From Clostridiales bacterium (GTDB lineage: Bacteria; Bacillota; Clostridia; Oscillospirales; Oscillospiraceae): a stretch of 41,028 nucleotides of DNA. Under the pieces are notes generated by a model. That model worked only from the letters and a program-made list of their open reading frames with translations, ran no database searches and was not told the origin of the DNA. Positions 8,701-16,372 of this stretch are shown piece after piece. The translations under genes were made by a program, and so were the position numbers. The stretch is taken from contig JALEII010000040.1 in the NCBI GenBank assembly GCA_022770345.1, forward strand, positions 1 to 41,028, written 5' to 3'. Numbering within the stretch: position 1 is the first letter of the stretch; each line of letters starts with the position of its first letter.

Positions 8701-11067
8701 GTCCTGGAACCACAGGGGAGAGTGCCGCACGAAGGGAATCTTGCTTCCCAGGGCGCTCTTGGGCAGGGTGATGTAGAACACCTTGTAGTTCATGCCGATG
8801 GGGGTATAGTCGGCGTTGGAAATGGCGTTGGCCTCCCGGGTGGCCATGTTGTCGGTCACGAGGCCAAAGTAGAGTTTATCCGTGTCGCTGGCACGGCTGA
8901 CCCACTTGATGGTGATGGTGTCCCCGGAGACGGTCAGGGTGGAGTCGGTATCCACCGGGAAGCCCCGGTTGTCGGCTTTGTCCAGATAGGGGTAGGCGTT
9001 GCCGTACAGGTCGTACACGCCGTCGGTGTAGTAGCTCATGTCGAAGCTGCGGCCGAAGTTGGGGATGTTCAGGAAGAAGTCCTGATTGGTGTCCCAACTG
9101 CCGTCGGTCATGCCGATGACGGCGGGAATGGATATACCCTGCTTGTCGGCGGACACGGCGAAGGTGAAGGTGGTCTCCTTACCGTTGACGGTGCCGGTAA
9201 CGGCGGAGGACTTGTCCTGATCGAACCGGCTGCCCAGGTACAGCTTGCCGGCGATCTTGGAGGCCAGAGAGCCGCCCATGGTGCCGGTGATGGTGCAGTA
9301 GATGGTGCCGCCGATGAGGGTGGCGGAGGAGGAACTGACATGGAAGCTCTGCGCCACATAGCTGCCTGCGGCCAGGAACTGGATGCCCGCATCGGACAGT
9401 TCTGTGCCGGAGTCGGCGGGACCGTCGGCGGGAATGGAGAGGACCAGGTCCTTGCTGGTGTACCAGCTGCCGTCGGGCTTGCCCAGGCAAATGGGCATCT
9501 GCGTGCCCCGGTAGGAGACGGGTACTTCAAATTCAAAGACCCAGCCGCCCCCATTTCGGGCAGTACCCTGCACATAGGGGGACTTGAAGGCATCGGCCTT
9601 GGAGCCAAGGTACAGTCTGTCAAAGGAGGTATTGGCGGTCTCAAAGTGGATGAGCAAACGGCTGTTCAGGACCACCATGCCGGTCTTGGCAGCGGAGAAC
9701 ATTTTGAACTCCACACCATCCTCCGCCTTCAAGACCTTGATTTGGGCCTCCTGCAGGTCGGAGGGCAGGGTGGGGATAGCGGGGGCGGGGACCGGCTCCC
9801 CGCCGGGCTCCGTGGGCTGAGTGGGGTCGGTGGGAGTGGTGCCCTCGGGAATGTCGGAGGGAATGATCAACTCCAGTTCGCTGGAATTGTAGGGGCTTTT
9901 TGCGGTCAGGTCGCTTTTCAGAATGCAGACCGGTACCCGGGTCCCGGCGGCGGAGGCGGGCAGGGTGAAGTGATAGGTCTGCTTCTCGCCGGACACACCG
10001 GCAACCACGTCAAATTCACCGCCCTTGTCCAGCTGATCGATAAGCGCCGTTCGGGTGCCGAAGTACAGGTAGGAGTAGGTAAAGGCCCCGCTGGCGGCGG
10101 CATTCACGTACACAGTGGCGTAAATGGTATCGCCTACCTTGACAGCCGTTGCCTTCTCAATTTTGAACATGGGGTAGACGGCGGTGGCGTCCTGCTTGGC
10201 AACATACATCTTGCCGCTGACGTCCTGCTCGTCCACCGGGGCGGCGGGGTAGGAAACCGGCGTGGGGACGGGCGTGGCCTTGCCCTCAGGAATATCAGCG
10301 GGAACGATAAGTTCCAGTTCACTGGAGTTGTAGGGGCTTTTGGCGGTCAGGTCGCTTTTCAGAATGCAGACCGGTACCCGGGTGCCGGCGGCGGAGGCGG
10401 GCAGGGTGAAGTGATAGGCTTGTTTTGTGCCGGAGGTGGTTTCGACAACAGAACCGGCTACGACATCAAACTCACCGCCCTTTTCCAACTGTGCAATCAG
10501 GGTCGTGCGGGTGCCGAAGTACATATAGGCGTAGTTGAATTTGTTTCCACTGTTCGGGTTCACATAAGCGGTGACGTAAATCGTATCGCCTACTTTGATG
10601 GCAGTGACTTTTTCCATGTTGAACATGGAGTAGACGTCGGTGACGTTCTGCTTGGCCACATACATCTTTCCGCTGACGTCCTGTTCGTCCACGGGGGCGG
10701 CAGGATAGCCTACGGGAGTCGGAACCGGCGTCGGGGCCTCGGTGGGCTCCGTCTCATCAGCGGGAGCTCCCGTGGGGGCCGTGGTCGGCTCGGTGTTTTC
10801 GGCCGGGGCTTCCGTGGGAACGGTACTCGGCTCCGTGTTTTCGGCAGGAGCAACCGTGGGGGTGGTGTCCGGCTCCGTGCCGTCGCTGGGAGCTGTGGTG
10901 TCGGCCTCCGGCTCGGTGGATGGATCCGTGGCGTCCGGTGCAGACTGGGGCTCGCTGACGGTCACGTCGGTGCCGTCATCCTCCGCTGCAAGGGTGGGGG
11001 TAATGTTGCCCACCAGCAGACAGAGCACCAGCAGCAGCGCCAGAATTCTGGAACTGATTTTGTGCAT
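5776..11067 (-). CDS. Giant secreted repeat protein with partial BtuF-like domain
   Basis: The 1763-residue exported protein is the first gene after a cobalamin riboswitch. A Sec signal peptide (residues 1-27, TLA-A) is followed by a Thr/Pro/Glu-rich low-complexity stem to about residue 117. Ten related units of 100-130 residues then run to about 1462. R1 is about 125-262, R2 273-410, R3 435-550, R4-R5 560-810, R6-R7 817-1066, R8 1083-1190, R9 1200-1312 and R10 1360-1462. Nine carry an [LM]Y-x-G motif (MYFGTRT, LYLGSRFD, LYFGLV, LYAGT). Most end in a pattern of hydrophobic-xVP, IP and a Trp/Tyr-rich strand, recalling the beta-sandwich surface repeats of clostridial metal or tetrapyrrole uptake proteins such as NEAT. 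Residues 1483-1763 resemble the first lobe of the BtuF-like neighbour. No LPxTG motif, S-layer domain or lipobox is visible, so the anchoring is unknown. The start has GGAGGGC upstream. Corrinoid binding is inferred from the riboswitch and operon. Confidence 0.85.
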   Translation of the reverse strand: MHKISSRILALLLVLCLLVGNITPTLAAEDDGTDVTVSEPQSAPDATDPSTEPEADTTAPSDGTEPDTTPTVAPAENTEPSTVPTEAPAENTEPTTAPTGAPADETEPTEAPTPVPTPVGYPAAPVDEQDVSGKMYVAKQNVTDVYSMFNMEKVTAIKVGDTIYVTAYVNPNSGNKFNYAYMYFGTRTTLIAQLEKGGEFDVVAGSVVETTSGTKQAYHFTLPASAAGTRVPVCILKSDLTAKSPYNSSELELIVPADIPEGKATPVPTPVSYPAAPVDEQDVSGKMYVAKQDATAVYPMFKIEKATAVKVGDTIYATVYVNAAASGAFTYSYLYFGTRTALIDQLDKGGEFDVVAGVSGEKQTYHFTLPASAAGTRVPVCILKSDLTAKSPYNSSELELIIPSDIPEGTTPTDPTQPTEPGGEPVPAPAIPTLPSDLQEAQIKVLKAEDGVEFKMFSAAKTGMVVLNSRLLIHFETANTSFDRLYLGSKADAFKSPYVQGTARNGGGWVFEFEVPVSYRGTQMPICLGKPDGSWYTSKDLVLSIPADGPADSGTELSDAGIQFLAAGSYVAQSFHVSSSSATLIGGTIYCTITGTMGGSLASKIAGKLYLGSRFDQDKSSAVTGTVNGKETTFTFAVSADKQGISIPAVIGMTDGSWDTNQDFFLNIPNFGRSFDMSYYTDGVYDLYGNAYPYLDKADNRGFPVDTDSTLTVSGDTITIKWVSRASDTDKLYFGLVTDNMATREANAISNADYTPIGMNYKVFYITLPKSALGSKIPFVRHSPLWFQDTNGWLEKQDYLVLSDYLPRLRDDTETRIDDADIHMIAGGSEVEQSFKISASSAAMKSDTITVTITGKAAGNNSAKIADKLYLGSRFDQDKSGYVTGTVNADGTTTFVFTVSSNKQGVSIPAVTGFSDGSWDTTQTYFLNIPNFGRTFDLSYYTDGTYDLFGNAYAQLQRNNNRSFPVDSDSTLIVSGDTVTILWVCRSKTYDKLYFGLLSDDTSLRDANAVTYEDYTPIGFGYKIYTITLPKSALGSPIPFLRHSSSGWLEKQDYLVLSDYLPRIGSAPVDPSEPDTPSDTVADGVYNVPAQTGADMFKVVRAILTAKDGKYSLTLTLSGTGYDYLYAGTGAQADADPGNWAPAKIVNCTINGETRGFYTYTLTVENPGKPIAIASHSKKNDKWYNRSVTLDLSAKKRTATDGSYTITTQCDADMFRIVSAKLDVLNGEMVATLTLSGTGYDYLYAGTSAQADAADKRTWSPFQTDAEGKYTYTVPVSELDAPLSIAAHSKKNNKWYDRTVTFLSDSLVKIGDVDTPDVPPTPTKPDVPVTPVDPEKPDDESRNEIDTSGSTTVVNNSTHLKDGVYAPDNFSFSGGSGRARIVCTKVTVKNGKAYATIQFVSASGSPTAYAHVKASGSIYYSAGNSVFTIPVELNKNNRILGMTTKMSAAHEIEYTIFVELKDTDAKPGSTTKSDTLSTEAPDIMGLAFLEEIKLEHAEYLKLFRYEDGIVLAEIDLTKDTVLDTDEARKALAEAGKAAQAAASGSSIASEEESTDNAQIKADYISELYKQPILRYLLVPEDTELPAGLEKEYLIVPLPSKSLFLMDEVPLDTLEAFDSLGIIKALGVKETENKALAKAFADGGLVYGGTWDKPDYKALVKADIDLVLTSGKLLPLSEETLKERKEEAGKDREDLTAVEFRDRYDALADRFAVLDVPMLIDRSADEKDVLAQADWLRLYGILLGNEDLADNMIKEITAQEEKNA
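7128..7818 (-). repeat. Two tandem coding repeats (R8, R9) in the giant surface protein
   Basis: Each unit of about 340 bases encodes (A)DMF-[KR]-[IV]-V, LTLSGTGYDYLYAGT and a closing SKKN-K-WY-[ND]-R strand. The DNA itself is partly identical between units, for example the segment encoding SGTGYDYLYAGT at about 7325-7365 and 7685-7725. This suggests fairly recent duplication or gene conversion. Confidence 0.75.
7862..9398 (-). repeat. Two tandem ~760-bp double-domain repeats (R4-R5, R6-R7)
   Basis: About 8640-9398 and 7862-8615 encode two copies of the same pair of domains. Shared blocks are KLYLGSRFDQDKS, NIPNFGR-[ST]-FD-[ML]-SYYTDG, SFPVDSDSTL or GFPVDTDSTL, and WLEKQDYLVLSDYLPR. The two copies have the same order and nearly the same length, so a two-domain module was duplicated as one block. 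Confidence 0.8.
9841..10737 (-). repeat. Two tandem ~440-bp repeats (R1, R2)
   Basis: About 9841-10276 and 10284-10737 are highly similar in DNA and protein. Both encode YPAAPVDEQDVSGKMYVAKQ, then KVGDTIY, YFGTRT and KSPYNSSELELI, each followed by an acidic or proline-rich hinge. These are the units nearest the N-terminus and the most alike pair, which suggests the youngest duplication. Confidence 0.8.
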
Positions 11068-11130
11068 AAAAAATGCCCTCCTATAAAATTCTCCATGGGA
11101 ATCTCACAGTAAAGGCGCAGACGCTCCTCC

Positions 11131-11168
11131 CGGAAAACAAAAATCAGAGCAGCCAAACGGCTGCCCTG
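11131..11168 (-). terminator. Riboswitch expression-platform terminator
   Basis: On the minus strand CAGGGCAGCC (11168-11159) pairs with GGCTGCTCTG (11154-11145) across a 4-base loop and is followed by ATTTTTGTTTTCC. It lies between the cobalamin aptamer and the ribosome site of the giant surface protein gene, the expected place for a ligand-controlled terminator. Ligand binding would favour termination. Confidence 0.85.
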
Positions 11169-11204
11169 ACGGTGTTTTCAGAATACAGAAACGCTTTAAT
11201 CGGA

Positions 11205-11360
11205 AACATACCCACCCGGTGAAATATCCTGACTCCGCTTCCTTGTTTCCCCCGCCTTCCCGGTTGCCCAGTGGCATATTGGAGGTCACTCCACGTTACA
11301 GTTGCCGTTACAGTCCGTGGTTCGCACACGGTTCCTTCATTCGGATGGCTGTTATTCACT
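11205..11360 (-). ncRNA. Cobalamin riboswitch upstream of the uptake operon
   Basis: Read on the minus strand, this leader contains the conserved cobalamin aptamer elements in order: a GAA near the start, the CCGTG...CACGG arm, AACTGTAACG, a GCCACTG segment, and the B12 box as AGCGGAGTCAGGA followed by a worn partner strand. A promoter lies just upstream and an intrinsic terminator just downstream. It should bind adenosylcobalamin or another cobamide and switch off transcription of the surface protein, BtuFCD-like transporter and cbiL. The boundaries are estimated from the conserved blocks. Confidence 0.88.
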
Positions 11361-11388
11361 TTTACGGGAAATTCATCCATGTGAAAAC

Positions 11389-11417
11389 AGTATAGCATAA
11401 TTCCGCATTTTTTGCAA
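11389..11417 (-). promoter_or_regulatory. Housekeeping promoter of the uptake operon
   Basis: On the minus strand TTGCAA (11417-11412) and TATACT (11394-11389) are separated by exactly 17 bases, with TG just before the -10. The inferred transcript starts near 11382 and runs straight into the cobalamin aptamer. Confidence 0.8.
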
Positions 11418-11456
11418 CGGTCATCGGGGAAAAAACGGCAAAGAATCCGGAGATTT

Positions 11457-12386
11457 TCATGTAAAACGGTTGATGAAAACCGGCTGGGGCGTTCCGGCAT
11501 GATTGCCGGTGCGGGGGTCGGCGGCGTGGTCGCCGGTGACGACAAAATAGGGCAGTTTTGCTGCCAATGGGCGGATGATTTCGATGTCTACTTTTGCAAG
11601 AAATGCATGCTTTTCTCTTGCATCTTTCCGATGGGACGCCTCATCGGCCCCGTTGATGTGCAGCAGCACAAAGGGGTACTTTCCGGCGGCATCCAGAGCG
11701 GCCAGACACTTGGCGGACAGGTCCGTATCCGTGTCGCCGGTAGCGCCGGGGACGGTCCAAACATCCATACCCAATAGCTTCCCGATGCCCCGGACCACGG
11801 AAGTGCCGGAAATCACGCACCCCTTTTCCGGGAAGGGCGGCAGGGCGATGGGCCGGGACTGGCCCCAGGGAATGCAGCAGCACTGGGGCAAGCACAGCGT
11901 CTGAAACACGGTTTCCAATTCCGGGCAGCCCCTGGGACACAGGTCCTCTGCCAATTTGCCTGCCAGAGCATAAGGGGGATAGGTGGTGAGTTCCTTCGCG
12001 GATGCGCCAAGATCGGGAAAAATCAGCAGACTTTTGTACCCGCCCAGGGAAACGTACCGGCAGGGCAGGCCGGAGGGAATTTCTGCCGGGGCGGCCAAGG
12101 GAGCAACACAATGCCCGCTTTCGTCTCTGGAAAACCAACTGCCCCGTAAAATCAAATCGTTTTCGCCCACCGGAATTCCTTCGCCCAGGGCTTCGGCGTA
12201 CCCCCGCAGCAGCGCCGGCACGCTCCGGACGCCCAACAGATGGAGAATGCAGTTCAGGCTTTCCGGCTTTTCCCCCAGAGTAGTATCTACGTCCCTAAGA
12301 CGGCGGAGGCCGGACAGGGCCGGGTAATCCGCCGGGTCAAATTCCGGGTCCGTGAACCCGTCGAGAATACAGAGAACAACGCCCAT
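11457..12386 (-). CDS. ApgM-like phosphoglycerate mutase/phosphatase family protein
   Basis: This 309-residue member of the alkaline phosphatase superfamily is closest to archaeal-type, cofactor-independent phosphoglycerate mutase (ApgM). Visible landmarks are the metal-binding LDGFTD at the N-terminus, a PESLNC segment holding the probable nucleophilic Ser, VVRGIGKLLGMDVW, VPGATGDTDTD, HINGADEASHRKD and TGDHAADP near the C-terminus. It is the last gene of the cobalamin operon. Its ATG overlaps the cobO stop in TGATG. An in-frame TTG one codon earlier is possible but less likely. In that setting glycolytic mutase activity is improbable. Hydrolysis of a cobalamin-pathway phosphate such as alpha-ribazole phosphate, as CobC or CobZ do in other organisms, is my inference. 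It is about 100 residues shorter than typical ApgM. Confidence 0.8.
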   Translation of the reverse strand: MGVVLCILDGFTDPEFDPADYPALSGLRRLRDVDTTLGEKPESLNCILHLLGVRSVPALLRGYAEALGEGIPVGENDLILRGSWFSRDESGHCVAPLAAPAEIPSGLPCRYVSLGGYKSLLIFPDLGASAKELTTYPPYALAGKLAEDLCPRGCPELETVFQTLCLPQCCCIPWGQSRPIALPPFPEKGCVISGTSVVRGIGKLLGMDVWTVPGATGDTDTDLSAKCLAALDAAGKYPFVLLHINGADEASHRKDAREKHAFLAKVDIEIIRPLAAKLPYFVVTGDHAADPRTGNHAGTPQPVFINRFT

Positions 12387-12910
12387 CAATACTCAATTCC
12401 TTTGCGCGCCAGTACCCCACGGTCAAAGGGGTGCTTGACTTTCTTCATTTCCGTTACATAATCGGCCTGCACAAGAAGTGCCTCTGAAGGATTCCGGCCC
12501 GTGAGAACCACTTCCAGATTTTCTGGTTTGCTTTTGAGAAAATCCAGCACGGCATCTTCGGGAACGGTCCCGTGATTACAGGCGGAAACGATCTCATCCA
12601 GCACCAGTAGTTCCGCATTTTTTGCGCTTATGCAGGCGGCTTGGAACAATTCCGTGTAATCCCGACTGGCCTGGGCCTGTTGTTCCGTCGTCATGCACTT
12701 CCAGAAACCGCCGACGGTTTTTGTATGGAGGACGGTGATATTGGGAATCTGCCGGAGCAGGGAAATTTCCGAGGAACTGCCGTCCTTGAAAAACTGGGTG
12801 AAAACCACCCGGTTTCCCGCACCGGCAGAGCGGATGGCCAGCCCAACGGCGGCGGTGGTTTTTCCTTTGCCGTCGCCGCAGTAAATGTGGATAAGGCCCG
12901 CCATGATCAC
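12386..12910 (-). CDS. cobO: Cob(I)yrinic acid a,c-diamide adenosyltransferase (CobO/BtuR)
   Basis: This cytoplasmic enzyme transfers adenosyl from ATP to the cob(I)alt centre, making the adenosylated corrinoid used by the later steps. The 174-residue protein has the family P-loop [10 protein letters not shown] close to the N-terminus, [20 protein letters not shown] and the C-terminal [18 protein letters not shown], all diagnostic of the CobA/CobO/BtuR type. The chosen ATG (12910) overlaps the cobQ stop in ATGA; another ATG two codons inside is equally possible. The downstream ApgM-like gene overlaps its stop by one base. Expression should follow the riboswitch upstream of cbiA. Confidence 0.93.
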   Translation of the reverse strand: MIMAGLIHIYCGDGKGKTTAAVGLAIRSAGAGNRVVFTQFFKDGSSSEISLLRQIPNITVLHTKTVGGFWKCMTTEQQAQASRDYTELFQAACISAKNAELLVLDEIVSACNHGTVPEDAVLDFLKSKPENLEVVLTGRNPSEALLVQADYVTEMKKVKHPFDRGVLARKGIEY

Positions 12911-14370
12911 ACCTCCCGGTTCAGGACCCGGTACACCAGTTCCATGTCCAGACCGGACCGGACCGCATCGGCCAGTTTGTCGTATTGGGCTTCCTTGTAG
13001 GCTTTTGGGTCAAAGGACCCCAGCCGGGCCGGGTCCAGTCCTTTTTTCCGGCACAAGGTCCCAAGAATGGCTTCGGCCACGCCGGGGGCGTCAAAAATGC
13101 CGTGGATATAGCTGCCGTACACATTGCCCATGCAGGTGACGGCACTGCGGCGCTCTATGCTCCGACCCATGTGAATTTCATAGCCCTGGTAGGCAAGGCC
13201 GTTCAGACAGGCGAGAAGCCCCGGAATATTTTCAAAAATCCCTTCCGTTTGGGTCTGGACCTTTTCTCCCAAAAACAGGGTGTCCATATCCAGAAGGCGC
13301 ATGCCGCTGATCTCGGAAATGCCTGCCGCTTCCACCTGCTCCGGATCCGAAACGGACCGACCAAGCATCTGGTAGCCCCCACAAATTCCGAAAATCGGAG
13401 TCCCGGCAGAGGCAGCTTTTAGGATGGCGGCTTCCAGACCGCTTTCCCGAAGCCATTTCAGGTCGGCAATGGTGCTTTTTGTGCCGGGGAGCATAATCAT
13501 ATCCGGGTCGTGAAGGTCCGAAACTTTCTCCACATACCGGACGGACACGTTTTCAAATCGCTCGAAGGGAGCAAAATCCGTGAAATTGGAAATTCTGGGC
13601 AGACGGATGACCGCCAGATCGATGTCCTTCCGACCGGCATTCCGGGTGAAGCGGGTGGAGAGACTGTCCTCGTCGTCAATGTCCACATAGACGTAAGGAA
13701 TGACCCCGGCTACCGGGACCCCGCAGAGATGTTCCAGCGTGACCAGTCCCGGCTCCAGGATTTTTTTATCTCCCCGGAACTTGTTCACGATGGTCCCCTT
13801 GATGCGGGCCCGTTCCTCCGGCTCCAGCAGGGCCACCGTGCCGTACAGCTGAGCAAAGACGCCGCCCCGGTCAATGTCGCCCACCAGCAGCACCGGCGCA
13901 TCCACCAGCTTGGCAAGGCCCATGTTCACGATGTCCTCCTGCTTCAAATTGATCTCCGCAGGGCTTCCGGCCCCTTCGATGACGATAATGTCGTTTTCCG
14001 CTGCCAAAGAATCGTAGGCTTCCAGCACGGCAGGGACAAATTCCCGCTTCCGGCGGTAGTATTCCATGGCCCGCATATTGCCCTGGACTACGCCGTTCAC
14101 AATGACCTGACTGCCCACGTCGGTGGTGGGCTTCAAAAGAATGGGGTTCATGCGGACATCCGGTGCAATTCCGGCGGCCTCCGCCTGGACCACCTGGGCC
14201 CGGCCCATTTCGCCGCCGTCGGCGGTGATGAAAGAATTCAGGGCCATATTCTGGGACTTGAAGGGGGCCACCCGGTAACCGTCCTGCCGGAAAATACGGC
14301 AGAGGCCCGCACACAGGAGGCTCTTGCCTGCATTGGACATGGTCCCCTGGATCATAATGTTTTTCGCCAT
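12907..14370 (-). CDS. cobQ: Cobyric acid synthase CobQ (CbiP)
   Basis: This glutamine-dependent amidotransferase amidates side chains b, d, e and g of adenosylcobyrinic acid a,c-diamide. The 487-residue protein starts with the dethiobiotin-synthetase-like ATP domain ([11 protein letters not shown]) and [21 protein letters not shown] and [24 protein letters not shown] follow in the first half. A C-terminal glutaminase domain has the nucleophilic Cys in [11 protein letters not shown] and a catalytic His in SYIHGIFD. The ATG at 14370 has AGGAGG upstream and lies three bases before the cobD stop. The frame is open further upstream, but there it lies within cobD. Length and motifs match the family throughout. 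Confidence 0.95.
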   Translation of the reverse strand: MAKNIMIQGTMSNAGKSLLCAGLCRIFRQDGYRVAPFKSQNMALNSFITADGGEMGRAQVVQAEAAGIAPDVRMNPILLKPTTDVGSQVIVNGVVQGNMRAMEYYRRKREFVPAVLEAYDSLAAENDIIVIEGAGSPAEINLKQEDIVNMGLAKLVDAPVLLVGDIDRGGVFAQLYGTVALLEPEERARIKGTIVNKFRGDKKILEPGLVTLEHLCGVPVAGVIPYVYVDIDDEDSLSTRFTRNAGRKDIDLAVIRLPRISNFTDFAPFERFENVSVRYVEKVSDLHDPDMIMLPGTKSTIADLKWLRESGLEAAILKAASAGTPIFGICGGYQMLGRSVSDPEQVEAAGISEISGMRLLDMDTLFLGEKVQTQTEGIFENIPGLLACLNGLAYQGYEIHMGRSIERRSAVTCMGNVYGSYIHGIFDAPGVAEAILGTLCRKKGLDPARLGSFDPKAYKEAQYDKLADAVRSGLDMELVYRVLNREV

Positions 14371-14372
14371 GG

Positions 14373-15407
14373 TCAAACCTCCTGCATGGCCCGGATCAAG
14401 GCCTGATTTTCCTCCGGCAGCCGCACGGCGATGCGGTACCAGCCGGGACAAAGTCCCGGATAATTGTCACAGTTGCGGATGAGAATGCCCTTTTCCCGGA
14501 GGGCGTCAGCAAGACCCACACGGGCTTGAAACAGAATATAATTGGTGTCCGACGGGATGACCCGGAAGCCCAGGCCGGATAGGGAAGCGGAGAGAAAAAC
14601 TCGCTCTTTTTCCACTGTTTCGACGCATTTTTGCAGAAATTCCCGCTGCTCCAGCGCTGCAATGCCCGCCGCTTGGGCCAGGCTGGAAATATTCCAGGGC
14701 TGTTGGCTCCGGGACATGGCTTCCAGCAGGGCGCTATCGGCACTCAAACCATAGCCCAGCCGGACCCCGGCCATGCCGTAGCTTTTCGTGAAGGCTTTCA
14801 GCAGAAAAAGCTCCGGGTAGCTGGAAAGAAAGCCCTTCCGGCTGCTGCCGTTCTTCGTCAGGTCCAGGAAGCACTCGTCCAGAAAAAGACGGATTTTCAA
14901 ATCACGGCAGCATTCCAGTATGGCTTCTATCAACTTTGGGTCAGCCAGCCGCCCAGTGGGATTATTGGGGTCGCAGAGGAAAAGAACCTCCGGCTTTTCC
15001 AGACGCAAAAAGTCCAGAATTCCGGAATCCAGTGCAAAATCCTTGGATTCCTGCAAAAAATAATAGGATATTTCGCAGTCCAATAGCCCCAGGGCGTATT
15101 CCGAGAACGTGGGGGCCGGCATGGCGGCTTTTTGGGGATGGACGGCCCGGGCGTAGGCATAGATCAGGTCCGCTGCCCCATTGCCGCAGAGAATATATTT
15201 TTCCGGCACGGTTTCACGCTCTGCAATGGCGGCCACCAGCTTCCGGCAGTATGGGTCCGGATAGCGGTGGAGCCGGGGAAGGGCCTCCGCAATGGCCTCC
15301 TGAACGGCCCGGGGCGTGCCGAAGGGGTTGGTATTGGCGGAAAAATCCAGCAGGACCTTTCCGGCGTAAATGTCCCCTCCGTGGGGATTTTTCGTGTTGT
15401 AAAGCAT
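14373..15407 (-). CDS. cobD: CobD-like threonine-phosphate decarboxylase
   Basis: This PLP-dependent fold-type I enzyme probably converts L-threonine O-3-phosphate to (R)-1-aminopropan-2-yl phosphate, the linker that CbiB attaches to cobyric acid. The 344 residues begin with HGGD and [11 protein letters not shown], the signature of CobD/CobC proteins. DPNNPTGRL and LDECFLD follow, then the PLP lysine in [11 protein letters not shown] (about residue 208), then RIAVR near the end. The ATG at 15407 overlaps the cbiB stop in TGATG; the frame is open upstream but there it lies inside cbiB. Histidinol-phosphate aminotransferases are close relatives, but the operon position between cbiB and cobQ supports CobD. 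Confidence 0.9.
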   Translation of the reverse strand: MLYNTKNPHGGDIYAGKVLLDFSANTNPFGTPRAVQEAIAEALPRLHRYPDPYCRKLVAAIAERETVPEKYILCGNGAADLIYAYARAVHPQKAAMPAPTFSEYALGLLDCEISYYFLQESKDFALDSGILDFLRLEKPEVLFLCDPNNPTGRLADPKLIEAILECCRDLKIRLFLDECFLDLTKNGSSRKGFLSSYPELFLLKAFTKSYGMAGVRLGYGLSADSALLEAMSRSQQPWNISSLAQAAGIAALEQREFLQKCVETVEKERVFLSASLSGLGFRVIPSDTNYILFQARVGLADALREKGILIRNCDNYPGLCPGWYRIAVRLPEENQALIRAMQEV

Positions 15408-16372
15408 CAGATCACCAGCAAAAGAAGCAGTTTTGTCCCGCAAAACAGGACCAGCGAGACCATGGCCGTGCCGTAGAGCAGCCTGCAGGCACGGGGAATG
15501 TCCTCGTATTCGATTTCCCTGACCGGGTCACCGATGTAGGGCTTTTTGTGGAGAACGCCGTGATAATAGGCGTCTCCCGCCAGCCGCAGGCCCAGCAGTC
15601 CGGCGCAGACGGATTCGGTTTGGGCGGAGTTGGGGCTGGCGTGGTTCCGCCGGTCCCGCCGCCAGATGCGCCAGCCACGGCGAATGTCCAGCCCTTCCAG
15701 CCAGCCCGCCAGCAGCATCAGGAGTGCCGAGAGTCGGGCAGGCAGGAAGTTGAAGAAATCGTCCATTTTGGCGGGAACCAGGCCGATATTCTTATAAGGC
15801 ATTTCCACATAGCCCAGCATGGAATCCATGGTGTTCACGGCTTTGTAGAAAAAGCCCAGGGGCGCCCCGCCGATGGCCAGATAGAGCATGGGGGCAATCA
15901 TGCCGTCGGAGGTGTTCTCGGCTACGGTCTCCACGGCGGCACGGGCCACGGCCCTGTCGTCCAGAGCGGCGGTGTCCCGGCCCACAATCATGGAGACGGC
16001 CCGGCGGTATTCCGCCGGGTTCCCGGCTTTCAGGGCGGTGTAGACCTTCATGCTCTCTACTTTCAGAGATTTGGTGGCCAAAATTTGCCAGCACATGATG
16101 CTCTCCAGGGCAAGACCCAACCAAGGGCCGACCTTGTAGCCCAGATACAAAATCCCAGCAGGTACGGCGGTGGAAATGAGGACCACCAGGAACCACAATA
16201 CCCCACCGGCGACGTTCTCCCCCCGGACGGTTTTTGGGAATATTTTTCGCACCAGCTTTTCCATGGCGGAAATGAGCTTGCCGATGAGCACCACCGGATG
16301 AGGGATGGAATGGGGGTCTCCAAACAGCAGATCGATGCAGAACCCAAGAACCAGAGCCTGAAGATGGATCAT
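15407..16372 (-). CDS. cbiB: Adenosylcobinamide-phosphate synthase CbiB
   Basis: This integral membrane protein attaches aminopropanol phosphate to adenosylcobyric acid to give adenosylcobinamide phosphate. The 321 residues show several hydrophobic helices and the family motifs LLFGDPHSIPHPVVLIG near the N-terminus, ENTSDGMIAPMLY in the middle, YKAVNTMDSMLGY, and PARLSALLM. Length is typical. Its ATG overlaps the stop of the cbiJ-cbiE-cbiT fusion in ATGA, and its stop overlaps cobD by one base, so its translation is coupled to both neighbours. Assignment is firm. Confidence 0.94.
   Translation of the reverse strand: MIHLQALVLGFCIDLLFGDPHSIPHPVVLIGKLISAMEKLVRKIFPKTVRGENVAGGVLWFLVVLISTAVPAGILYLGYKVGPWLGLALESIMCWQILATKSLKVESMKVYTALKAGNPAEYRRAVSMIVGRDTAALDDRAVARAAVETVAENTSDGMIAPMLYLAIGGAPLGFFYKAVNTMDSMLGYVEMPYKNIGLVPAKMDDFFNFLPARLSALLMLLAGWLEGLDIRRGWRIWRRDRRNHASPNSAQTESVCAGLLGLRLAGDAYYHGVLHKKPYIGDPVREIEYEDIPRACRLLYGTAMVSLVLFCGTKLLLLLVI

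Noticed and set aside
7128-10737. CRISPR array
   Set aside because: The repeats are in coding phase, hundreds of bases long and imperfect; no short palindromic repeats with unique spacers and no cas genes occur.
5776-11067. A sortase-anchored or S-layer protein
   Set aside because: No LPxTG-type motif, terminal hydrophobic anchor, SLH or cell-wall-binding repeat is visible; the C-terminus is the partial binding-protein domain.
6580-11112. A 1510-residue open frame on the plus strand opposite the giant surface protein
   Set aside because: It is the antisense shadow of a GC-rich, repetitive gene. It is Gly/Val/His-rich, without signal peptide or domains, and its apparent repeats mirror those of the true protein.
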